Source: Flavobacterium gelidilacus DSM 15343 | Lineage (GTDB): Bacteria > Bacteroidota > Bacteroidia > Flavobacteriales > Flavobacteriaceae | DNA length: 64,000 nucleotides | NCBI RefSeq assembly: GCF_000422685.1 | Contig: NZ_AUGN01000004.1 | Location: 310,001-374,000 of the forward strand | Reading direction: 5' to 3' | The notes under the pieces: generated by a model | What the model saw: only the letters and a program-made list of their open reading frames with translations | What the model was told of the DNA's origin: nothing | The model's database searches: none | Shown: positions 42,520 through 51,259 of the stretch, piece after piece | How positions within the stretch are numbered: the stretch's first letter is position 1 | Layout: each line of letters begins with the position of its first letter | Position numbers and translations under genes: made by a program

Positions 42520-42540
42520 ACACTTCCTATAAGGAAGTGT
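42520..42540 (-). terminator. Terminator of the minus-strand T9SS array
   Basis: ACACTTCC and GGAAGTGT form an 8-bp stem with a 5-nt loop. Read on the minus strand it is followed by a run of T residues. It is about 85 bp beyond the last array gene. Confidence 0.75.
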
Positions 42541-42625
42541 CTATATTTTTTATAACATAAATTTTTCTATGTATTAATTTGCTTTAATCTATTTTGAAAA
42601 TAATAATTTTATGCGATTTAGAAGA

Positions 42626-44365
42626 TTAATTTTTTAAAACTTTCACAACTTGTTTTTTATCATTACTATCAACAATATGTAACATATAACAACCTGAAAC
42701 TAAATCACTACAATCAATTGTATTTTGTGATGAAGATAATTTACCTTGTATTATTGTTCTTCCTTGTAAATTATATAAAATGTAGTTTGAATTTTCTTTA
42801 ATATCGATAGTTAAAATATTGTTTACTGGATTTGGATAAAAATTTAAACCCTGTTCTTTATCAAAATCTTCTGTACTTGCCGTAGAGCATGCAGTAGTTG
42901 CATACTTTGCAATAAAGAAATCACTTTGTGAACCCTCGTTGGTTATTGTTGTACCATTTACAGTTAGATTATGTCCAAAACCACCACCAATAATGTAATC
43001 ACCTGATGAGTCTACTGCTAAAGCAGAACCAGAATCACTATACCCATTATCACCAGGAATTTTAGTTAAACTTAAACAGTCACCAGTGGCTGTATTAAAT
43101 CGTCCAAATAATACTTCTGTACCTTGGTTAGCATTTGACGCAAAAATACTTTGTGTACCCCAAGTATATGTAGAATCAAAACACATACCTGTATAACCAA
43201 TTTCATTACCATTAACCGCTAATCCACAGCTATTATAGGTACCATTTATATCTTGAGGATAGGTTGACCATAATAGTGATGTTCCTGTTGAATTTAATTT
43301 TAAAATATAAGTTTTTGCTCCTGATTGAGGTACAGTGAACCCCATAAAAAGAACACTACTATTACCAAATACTCTACCAGCAAAATAGATATTATTGAGA
43401 GTATCAGTTGTTAAATCATACGATTCAAAATTTGAACCTGTAGCTCCAGCTGCATCTTCTTGATGCCATAATTTTTGACCATTAGTATCATAACTAGCGA
43501 TAAAAAAAGAACCAGCCACCGTTGAAGTACCTAAAGTTGCTGTTGCACTGCCTGAATTAGATTTATTACTGGTTAAATAATATTGACCTGTTTGTGGGTT
43601 GCGGTAAAAGCGTAATGTTTGTATGAATGCACCACTAACCATAAAATCCATAAGTGTAGCACTAACAAACGTACCGTTAGTATTATACTTAAAAATAAAA
43701 AATTTTGTAGTTGATTCTGTGCTTATAAAAGCACCGTTTTCGTATGAACCTGGTGGAACTGCTACCAACCAATAATTATTTCCTAAATCATCAACTTGGA
43801 GACCATAAGAACCTGTTTGACCAAATCCAACTGACGGAGAAACATTAGTACTTTGGGGTCTTTTAAACCATTGCATTACTCCATCGGTATTAAATTTAAC
43901 TAAAAAGATTAAGCTACAATCTTGTGGACTTTGTGAAATTAGGACATCCCCTTCAATTTGAGGAGGATAAGAATTATCTTGACAACCTCCAAATCTTCCT
44001 CCTACATATATACTTCCTTGGCCATCAGATCTTAAATTCATAATTTCATAACCCTTTCCTCCAATAGTTTTTGACCAACGATATGAACCATCACAAGCAA
44101 AACTACTTATTACAAAGTCAAATTCAGTACCTGTATCATAAAATGGTCGCGTATTACCATCCACATCTAATCCAGTTTTGGTAACTCTAGAAATAGTATA
44201 AATATTATTATTTAAATCAGTAACAACATCTATAGCTTCTTCGGCTCTTACCGTTAAACCTCCTGTTGTGATACTGTTGTTTCCACCACCACGTTTTGCC
44301 CATTGAAAGGTTTGGCTATGGGTTATATTACTTATTATTAAAGTTAGGAGTAGTAGTTTTTTCAA
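42626..44365 (-). CDS. T9SS-sorted SBBP-like propeller protein, array copy 5 (TTG start)
   Basis: The 579-residue paralogue begins with a signal peptide (KKLLLLTLIISNITHSQ) and the conserved FQWAKRGGGNNSI. Beta-propeller-type repeats follow (YRWSKTIGGKGYE, GQGSIYVGGRFGG, LNNIYFAGRVFG), and a type A T9SS sorting domain (FYPNPVNNILTIDIKENSNY ... KKQVVKVLKN) ends the protein. The start is TTG, placed 4 bp after the stop of the upstream paralogue, so it probably relies on translational reinitiation. A stretch of more than 120 bp is identical to copy 4 (around 43145-43270 and 44888-45013). Role unknown; surface or secreted localisation is expected. Confidence 0.8.
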   Translation of the reverse strand: MKKLLLLTLIISNITHSQTFQWAKRGGGNNSITTGGLTVRAEEAIDVVTDLNNNIYTISRVTKTGLDVDGNTRPFYDTGTEFDFVISSFACDGSYRWSKTIGGKGYEIMNLRSDGQGSIYVGGRFGGCQDNSYPPQIEGDVLISQSPQDCSLIFLVKFNTDGVMQWFKRPQSTNVSPSVGFGQTGSYGLQVDDLGNNYWLVAVPPGSYENGAFISTESTTKFFIFKYNTNGTFVSATLMDFMVSGAFIQTLRFYRNPQTGQYYLTSNKSNSGSATATLGTSTVAGSFFIASYDTNGQKLWHQEDAAGATGSNFESYDLTTDTLNNIYFAGRVFGNSSVLFMGFTVPQSGAKTYILKLNSTGTSLLWSTYPQDINGTYNSCGLAVNGNEIGYTGMCFDSTYTWGTQSIFASNANQGTEVLFGRFNTATGDCLSLTKIPGDNGYSDSGSALAVDSSGDYIIGGGFGHNLTVNGTTITNEGSQSDFFIAKYATTACSTASTEDFDKEQGLNFYPNPVNNILTIDIKENSNYILYNLQGRTIIQGKLSSSQNTIDCSDLVSGCYMLHIVDSNDKKQVVKVLKN

Positions 44366-44369
44366 AAGA

Positions 44370-46106
44370 TTAGTTTTTTAGTACTTTGACAACCTTTTTG
44401 TTATTAAAGCTGTCTTCAACATGTAACATATAACACCCTGAATCTAAATCACTACAATCAATAGTGTTTTGTGATGAAGATAATTTCCCTTGTTTTATGA
44501 TTCTTCCTTGAAGATTATATAAAATGTAATTAGAATTTTCTTTAATATCAATAGTTAACATATCATTTACTGGATTTGGATAAAAATTTAAACCCTGTTC
44601 TTTATCAAAATCTTCTGTACTTGCCGTAGAGCATGCAGTAGTTGCATACTTTGTAATAAAGAAATCACTTTGTGAACCCTCGTTGGTTATTGTTGTACCA
44701 TTCACAGTTAGATTATGTCCAAAACCACCACCAATAATGTAATCACCTGACGAGTCTACAGCTAGAGCAGAACCAGAATCACTATATCCATTATCACCAG
44801 GAATTTTTACTAAACTCAAACAGTCTCCAGTTGTAGTATTAAAACGACCAAATAAAACCTCTGTACCTTGATTAGTGTTTGATGCAAAAATACTTTGTGT
44901 ACCCCAAGTATATGTAGAATCAAAACACATACCTGTATAACCAATTTCATTACCATTAACCGCTAATCCACAGCTATTATAGGTACCATTTATATCTTGA
45001 GGATAGGTTGACCACAATAAAGATGTTCCAGAAGGGTTTAACTTTATTATAAAAGGTTTGTCCCCAGTTTGAGGTACAGTAAACCCCATAAAAAGAACAC
45101 TACTATTACCAAATATGCTACCTGAAAAATAAATATTATTAAGAGTGTCTGTTGTTAAATCATAGGATTCAAAAAGACTACCAGATGTTCCAGCAGCATC
45201 CTCCTGATGCCACATTTTTTGCCCAGCAGTATTATAACTAGCGATAAAAAAAGAACCAGCCACCGTTGAAGTACCTAAAGAAGCGGTTGCGCTCCCGGAA
45301 ATAGATTTATTACTGGTTAAATAATATTGACCTGTTTGTGGGTTGCGGTAAAATCGTAGGTTTTGAGCGAAAGATCCACTAACTGAAAAATCAATAGGTG
45401 TGGCACTTAAAAAATTTCCATTAGTATCGTATTTAAAAATAAAAAAATTTATACCTGTTAGTGTATTTACAAATGCACCATTTTCATAAGTACCTTGTGG
45501 AACTACTAATAACCAATAGCTATTACCCAAATTATCAACTTGAAAACCTAAATTAGCATTTTGACTAATACCTTGAGAAGAAGTTAAACCCATACTTTGC
45601 GGTCTTTTAATCCACTGCATTACCCCATTGGTATCAAACTTTACCAAAAATAATACTCTACAGTCTTGTGGGTTTTGCGATATTACTAGATCACCTTCAA
45701 TTTGTGAGAGGTAGGTAGTATTTATACAATTTACAAATTTACCACCTACAAAAATATTACCTTGTCCGTCAGAATCCATAAAGATTTGTTCAAAACCATA
45801 TCCTCCAATTGTTTTTGACCATCTGTAAGAACCATCACATGCAAAACTGCTTATTACATAATCGAATTCAGTTCCACTATCATAAAAAGGTCTTGTATTC
45901 CCATCCACATCTAAACCAGTTTTGGTAACAGTTGAAATTGTGTAGATATTATTATTAGCATCTGTTACAACTTTTATAGCTTCTTCAGCCCTATATATCG
46001 TAGTACTTGTAATACTATTATTACCACCACCTCGTTTTGCCCACTGAAAGGTTTGGCTAAATGCTAGGTTAGATACTAAAAATGTTAAGAGTAAAATTTT
46101 TTTCAT
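44370..46106 (-). CDS. T9SS-sorted SBBP-like propeller protein, array copy 4
   Basis: The 578-residue paralogue has an ATG start, a signal peptide (KKILLLTFLVSNLAFSQ), the FQWAKRGGGNNSI motif, beta-propeller-type repeats and the type A T9SS sorting domain (YPNPVNDMLTIDIKENSNYI). It is the first gene of a pair with copy 5, 4 bp apart. A 350-bp gap with a dispersed repeat separates it from the degenerate copy upstream. Its central and C-terminal thirds are nearly identical to copy 5, while the N-terminal third is more like the other copies. Confidence 0.8.
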   Translation of the reverse strand: MKKILLLTFLVSNLAFSQTFQWAKRGGGNNSITSTTIYRAEEAIKVVTDANNNIYTISTVTKTGLDVDGNTRPFYDSGTEFDYVISSFACDGSYRWSKTIGGYGFEQIFMDSDGQGNIFVGGKFVNCINTTYLSQIEGDLVISQNPQDCRVLFLVKFDTNGVMQWIKRPQSMGLTSSQGISQNANLGFQVDNLGNSYWLLVVPQGTYENGAFVNTLTGINFFIFKYDTNGNFLSATPIDFSVSGSFAQNLRFYRNPQTGQYYLTSNKSISGSATASLGTSTVAGSFFIASYNTAGQKMWHQEDAAGTSGSLFESYDLTTDTLNNIYFSGSIFGNSSVLFMGFTVPQTGDKPFIIKLNPSGTSLLWSTYPQDINGTYNSCGLAVNGNEIGYTGMCFDSTYTWGTQSIFASNTNQGTEVLFGRFNTTTGDCLSLVKIPGDNGYSDSGSALAVDSSGDYIIGGGFGHNLTVNGTTITNEGSQSDFFITKYATTACSTASTEDFDKEQGLNFYPNPVNDMLTIDIKENSNYILYNLQGRIIKQGKLSSSQNTIDCSDLDSGCYMLHVEDSFNNKKVVKVLKN

Positions 46107-46154
46107 TTGTGGTTTTCTAGTTCTTGGTTTTTTTTAGTGAAAAGTGAAATTAGT

Positions 46155-46290
46155 TTTTTGGAACACAGGTTGAAAAAATTAGAGAAATCTTTATAATTTG
46201 TTGTTTGTTGTCGGTTGTCTATTTTGTGGGTTTGGAACGCGAATGAAACGGATTGACTTTGTCAAACGCTAATTCTCGCTGATTTTTTTA
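46155..46290. repeat. Dispersed noncoding repeat, copy B
   Basis: This repeats the two blocks found at 14160-14310 but in swapped order: the GGAACACAG ... TTTATAATTTG block comes first (46161-46200) and the GGATTGACTTTG ... GCTGATTTTTT block second (46250-46288). It lies in the gap between two T9SS array genes. Confidence 0.6.
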
Positions 46291-46311
46291 AACTTTCTTG
46301 CTGTTTTTATT

Positions 46312-47630
46312 TTAATTCTTGATTACTTTGACTACTTGTTTGTTGTTATTACTGTCTTCTACATGAAGCATATAGCAACCTGAAACTAATTCACTGCAAT
46401 CAATGGTATTTTGTGATGGTGATAGTTTTCCTTGTTTTATTGTTCTTCCTTGTAGATTTATAGCGTGAAATTTGAATTTTCTTTAATGTCAATAGTTAGG
46501 GTATTGTTAACCGGATTTGGGTAATAGTTTAAACCTTGCTCTTTTTCAAAACCTTCTGTACTTGCTGTAGAGCACGGACTAGTAGCATATTTGCCAATAG
46601 CAGAAACTGTAAATCCCATAAAATTTACACCATTATTACCTAAAATTTTACCAGCAAAATAAATATTGTTTGAAGAGTCCGTTATTAAGTTATGGGACTC
46701 AAAATAATATCCATTAGTTCCTGCCGCATCCTCTTGATGCCATAGTTTTTGCCCGGTGGTATCAAAACTTGCAATAAAAAACGAACCAGCAACAGTGGAA
46801 GCTACTAAAGTTGCAGAGGCACTACCCGAATTGGCTTTGTAGCTGGTTAAATAATACTGCCCTGTTTGTGGATTGCGATAAAAGCGTAGATTTAGACCAA
46901 AAGAGCCAGATACTATAAAATCTAATAATGTGGCACTAATAAAATTACCGTTTGTATCGTATTTGAAAACAAAGAACTTTGTGGATGATTCTGTGCTTGT
47001 AAACGCTCCATCTGCATATGTTCCAGGAGGAACCGCTACAAACCAATAACTATTCCCTAAATTATCAACTTCAAGTCCAAAATTTCCCGCTTGACTGATT
47101 CCTTGTGAGGGAGTTAAACTACCAGTTTGAGGTCTTTTAAACCACTGCATTAGACCATTTGTATCGAACTTCACTAAAAACATTACTTTACAATCTTGTG
47201 GATTTTGTGAAATTACAACATCACCTTCAATCTGTGACAGATATGTAGTATTGACACAGTTAGCAAATTTCCCTCCTATATAAATATTACCTTGATTATC
47301 TGTATCCATAAAAAGTTGTTCAAAACCAAATCCTCTAATTGTTTTTGACCACCTATACGTCCCATCACAAGCAAAACTACTCAATACAAAATCATATTCC
47401 GTACCACTATCATAAAATGGTCTCGTATTGCCATCCACATCTAAACTTATACTGGTAACTCTCGAAAGAGTATAGACATTATTGTTTAAATCAGTAACAA
47501 TTTTTAAAGCTTGTTCTGCTCTTTCATCAGATGAAATACTATTATTACCTCCACCACGCTTTCCCCACTGAAAGGATTGACTGAAGGTTATGTTTGATAT
47601 TAAGAATGTTAGGAGTAGTAGTTTTTTCAA
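46312..47630 (-). pseudogene. Degenerate T9SS propeller protein, array copy 3
   Basis: Compared with its paralogues this gene has lost about 160 codons between VSAIG and KYATSPCST (near 46595), which removes the last propeller repeats. It also has a one-base deletion near 46459 (GTAGATTTATAG here, GTAGATTGTATAG in the others) that shifts the frame inside the sorting domain and causes a stop at 46458. The rest of the domain (QNTIDCSELVSGCYMLHVED) is still present out of frame down to 46312. A TTG start lies at 47630, 4 bp after the stop of the upstream paralogue. The product would lack a complete T9SS signal. Confidence 0.8.
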
Positions 47631-47634
47631 AAGA

Positions 47635-49377
47635 TTAGTTTTTAATGACTTTGACCACGTGTTTGTTATTATTATTATTATTACTGTCTTCAACATGAAG
47701 CATATAACAACCTGAAACTAATTCACTGCAATCGATAGTGTTTTGTGATGGTGATAGTTTTCCTTCTTTTATGATTCTTCCTTGTAGATTGTATAGCGTG
47801 AAATTTGAATTTTCTTTAATGTCAATGGTTAGGGTATTGTTTACTGGATTTGGATAATAGTTTAAACGTTGGATCTTTTCAAAACCTTCTGTACTTGCTA
47901 CAGTACATGGAGTAGTAGCATATTTAGCAATGAAGAAATCTGATTGAGTGCCTTGATTGGTTAATGTAGTACCGTTTATATATAATTCTTGACCAAATCG
48001 ACCACCAACGATGTAATCACCGGAAGAGTCAACTGCTAGTGCAGTTCCGCTATCTTCAAAACCTATATTTCCAGGAATTTTGACCAATCCTAAACAATCA
48101 CCATTTGAAGTGTTAAATCGGGCTAGTAAGACTTCTGTTCCTTCATTTACATTTGAAACAAAAATACTTTGAGTACCCCATGTGTAAGAAGAACCGAAAC
48201 ACATTCCCGTATATCCAATTTCACTGCCGTTTACTGCTAAACCACATGCTGAATATGTACCATATATGTTGTCGGGTTTAGTTGCCCATAAAAGAGTACT
48301 TCCTGTAGGGTTTAACTTTATAATATATGTAGTTAATTCAGCAATACCAGGAACAGTAAATCCCATAAATGTTACATCATTATTTCCTTTAATTTTACCT
48401 GCAAAATAGATATTATTTAAAGAATCAGTTACTAAATTGTATGACTCAAAATTTGAACCAGTAGTTCCAGCAGCGTCTTCTTGATGCCACATTTTTTGAC
48501 CAGTGGTATCAAAACTGGCAATAAAGAAGGAACCAGCCACGTTTGAAGTGCCTAAAGTTGCTGAAGCACTACCTGAAATGGATTTATTACTGGTTAGATA
48601 ATACTGCCCCGTTTGTGGATTGCGGTAAAAACGTAAGTTCTGACCAAATGAACCACTAACAGAAAAGTCCATTAAGGTGGAACTTATAAAATTTCCATTT
48701 GTATCATATTTTAAAACAAAAATATTATAACCCATTGCCGTATTTACAAATGTACCATCAGCATATGTACCATCAGGTAGTAATAGCAACCAATAGCTAT
48801 TTCCTAAATTATCAACTTGAAGTCCTAAATTAGCATTTTGACTAATGCCTTGAGAAGGAGTTAAACCAGAACTTTGTGGCCTTTTAAACCACTGCATAAC
48901 TCCATTCGTATCAAACTTTACCAAAAACAATACTCGACAATCTTGTGGAGTTTGTGAAATTACAATATCTCCTTCAATTTGAGAGAGATAAGAGGTATTT
49001 ACACAGTTAACAAATTTGCCACCAACATACACATTACCTTGTCCGTCTGTATCCATAAACATTCGTTCAAATCCAAAACCACCAATAGTTTTTGACCACC
49101 TATAGGATCCGTCACAAGCAAAGCTGCTTAATACATAATCAAATTCTGTACTATTATCATAATAGGGTCTGGTGTTGCCATCAACATCTAAACCAGTAGA
49201 GGTTACTCTTGAAATAGTGTATACATTGTTGTTAGAATCAGTAACTATTTTTAAAGGTTGCTCAGCATCTAAATCATAAGATATGCTGTTATTACCTCCA
49301 CCTCGTTTTCCCCATTGAAAGGATTGACTGAAGGTTATGTTTGATATTAAGAATGTTAGGAGTAGTAGTTTTTTCAA
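47635..49377 (-). CDS. T9SS-sorted SBBP-like propeller protein, array copy 2 (TTG start)
   Basis: From the TTG at 49377 the product is 580 residues: signal peptide (KKLLLLTFLISNITFSQ), SFQWGKRGGGNNSI, propeller-type repeats, and a type A T9SS sorting domain (YYPNPVNNTLTIDIKENSNF ... HVVKVIKN). A longer open frame exists upstream, but it overlaps the C-terminal codons of the preceding gene and would mask the signal peptide. The start is 4 bp after the upstream stop. Near the end a run of Asn codons (ATT/AAT trinucleotide repeat, six Asn) differs in length from copy 1. Confidence 0.82.
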   Translation of the reverse strand: MKKLLLLTFLISNITFSQSFQWGKRGGGNNSISYDLDAEQPLKIVTDSNNNVYTISRVTSTGLDVDGNTRPYYDNSTEFDYVLSSFACDGSYRWSKTIGGFGFERMFMDTDGQGNVYVGGKFVNCVNTSYLSQIEGDIVISQTPQDCRVLFLVKFDTNGVMQWFKRPQSSGLTPSQGISQNANLGLQVDNLGNSYWLLLLPDGTYADGTFVNTAMGYNIFVLKYDTNGNFISSTLMDFSVSGSFGQNLRFYRNPQTGQYYLTSNKSISGSASATLGTSNVAGSFFIASFDTTGQKMWHQEDAAGTTGSNFESYNLVTDSLNNIYFAGKIKGNNDVTFMGFTVPGIAELTTYIIKLNPTGSTLLWATKPDNIYGTYSACGLAVNGSEIGYTGMCFGSSYTWGTQSIFVSNVNEGTEVLLARFNTSNGDCLGLVKIPGNIGFEDSGTALAVDSSGDYIVGGRFGQELYINGTTLTNQGTQSDFFIAKYATTPCTVASTEGFEKIQRLNYYPNPVNNTLTIDIKENSNFTLYNLQGRIIKEGKLSPSQNTIDCSELVSGCYMLHVEDSNNNNNNKHVVKVIKN

Positions 49378-49381
49378 AAGA

Positions 49382-51121
49382 TTAGTTTTTAATGACTTTG
49401 ACCACGTGTTTGTTATTATTATTATTATTATTACTGTCTTCAACATGAAGCATATAACAACCTGAAAATAAAGCACTGCAATCAATGGTGTTTTGTGCTG
49501 GTGATAGTTTTCCTTGTTTTATTGTTCTTCCTTGTAGATTGTATAGTGTGAAATTTGAATTTTCTTTAATGTCTATGGTTAAGATATCGTTTACTGGGTT
49601 TGGGTAATAGTTTAAACCTTGTTCTTTATCAAAACCATCTGTACTTGCTGTTGAACAAGGAGTGGTTGCATATTTTGCAATGAAGAAATCTGATTGTGAG
49701 CCTTGATTGGTTAATGTAGTACCGTTTATAAATAATTCTTGACCAAATCGACCACCAACGATGTAATCACCTGATGAATCTACAGCCAAAGCTGTTCCAT
49801 AATCATCAAATCCAACATTACCAGGAATTTTGACTAATCCTAGACAATCCCCTGTTGTTGTATTAAAACGACCTAATAAAACTTCAGAACCTTCATTGGT
49901 ATTTGAACCAAAAATACTTTGTGTTCCCCATGTAACTGTTGAGCCAAAACACATACCTGAATATCCTATTTCATTACCTTTCAGGGCTAGACCACAAGCG
50001 CGATAGGTGCCAGGTATATTAGGATAAGTTGACCAAAGAATTGAACTACCTGTGGGGTTTAATTTAATAATAAAAGGAATGTTGCCAATAGCTGAAACTG
50101 TAAATCCCATAAAATTTACACCATTATTACCTAAAATTTTACCAGCAAAATAAATATTGTTTGAAGAGTCCGTTATTAAGTTATGGGACTCAAAATAATA
50201 TCCATTAGTTCCTGCGGCATCTTCTTGATGCCATAGTTTTTGACCATTAGTATCAAAGCTGGCAATAAAAAAGGACCCAGCAACCGTTGAAGTTCCTAAA
50301 GTTGCAGATGCACTACCCGAATTTGCTTTGTAACTTGTTAAATAATATTGACCCGTTTGTGCATTGCGATAAAAGCGTAAGTTTAGTATAAATGAACCTA
50401 ATGTATTAAAGTCCATTAAAGTAGCATTAATAAAATTTCCGTTGGTATCGTATTTAAAAATGAAAAATTTTGTGGTTGACTCTGTACTTATAAATGCTCC
50501 ATCGGCATAAGTACCAGGAGGTAAGGCTACTAACCAATAACTATTTCCTAAAGAATCAACTTGAAGCCCTAGATTTGCTGTTTGACTAATACTTTGTGAT
50601 GGAGTTAAACCCATACTTTGTGGTCTCTTAAACCATTGCATTACACCATTAGTATCAAACTTTACTAAAAAAAAGACTCGGCAATCCTGTGGTGTTTGAG
50701 ATATAACGATATCCCCTTCTATTTGAGACAAGTATGAGGTATTAACACAATTAGCAAATCTACCACCAATAAAAATGTTACCGAAACCATCACTTTCCAT
50801 AAATAAGTTTTCAAAACCAAACCCTCCAATTGTTTTAGACCATCTATACGTCCCGTCACAAGCAAAACTACTTATTACAAAATCATATTCCGTACCACTA
50901 TCATAAAAAGGTCTTGTATTGCCATCTACATCTAAACCTGTACTGGTAACTCTTGAAATAGTATACACATTATTGGCTGCATCCGTTACTATTTTTAATG
51001 GTTGCTCCGCATCTTCTTCAAATGATATGCTATTATTACCTCCACCTCTTTTTCCCCATTGAAAGGATTGACTGAAGGTTATGTTTGTTATTAAGAATGT
51101 TAGTAGTAGTAATTTTTTCAT
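49382..51121 (-). CDS. T9SS-sorted SBBP-like propeller protein, array copy 1
   Basis: The first and best-formed array gene (579 residues) has an ATG start, signal peptide (KKLLLLTFLITNITFSQ), SFQWGKRGGGNNSI and SBBP-like repeats (YRWSKTIGGFGFE, GFGNIFIGGRFAN, SNNIYFAGKILG). It ends with a type A T9SS sorting domain that includes seven consecutive Asn. About 130 bp (around 50089-50220) are identical to the degenerate copy 3. The operon promoter should lie in the gap before it. The function of these propellers is unknown. Confidence 0.83.
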   Translation of the reverse strand: MKKLLLLTFLITNITFSQSFQWGKRGGGNNSISFEEDAEQPLKIVTDAANNVYTISRVTSTGLDVDGNTRPFYDSGTEYDFVISSFACDGTYRWSKTIGGFGFENLFMESDGFGNIFIGGRFANCVNTSYLSQIEGDIVISQTPQDCRVFFLVKFDTNGVMQWFKRPQSMGLTPSQSISQTANLGLQVDSLGNSYWLVALPPGTYADGAFISTESTTKFFIFKYDTNGNFINATLMDFNTLGSFILNLRFYRNAQTGQYYLTSYKANSGSASATLGTSTVAGSFFIASFDTNGQKLWHQEDAAGTNGYYFESHNLITDSSNNIYFAGKILGNNGVNFMGFTVSAIGNIPFIIKLNPTGSSILWSTYPNIPGTYRACGLALKGNEIGYSGMCFGSTVTWGTQSIFGSNTNEGSEVLLGRFNTTTGDCLGLVKIPGNVGFDDYGTALAVDSSGDYIVGGRFGQELFINGTTLTNQGSQSDFFIAKYATTPCSTASTDGFDKEQGLNYYPNPVNDILTIDIKENSNFTLYNLQGRTIKQGKLSPAQNTIDCSALFSGCYMLHVEDSNNNNNNNKHVVKVIKN

Positions 51122-51259
51122 GATGTTCTTTTAATATATTATTATTTGACAAGATTTGAGTTTCTCTTAAAAACAAGGTTTTTTAAAATTATAAACAATA
51201 TCCTTTAGTCAAAACAAAAGGATATTGTTGTTTATAATATTGTTTAAAAATACTAAAAA

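Noticed and set aside
49378..49485. N-terminal extension of the array copy 2 propeller protein
   Set aside because: It overlaps the 3' end of the preceding gene in another frame, encodes an Ile run from the ATT microsatellite, and would bury the signal peptide. The TTG at 49377 matches the paralogues' starts.
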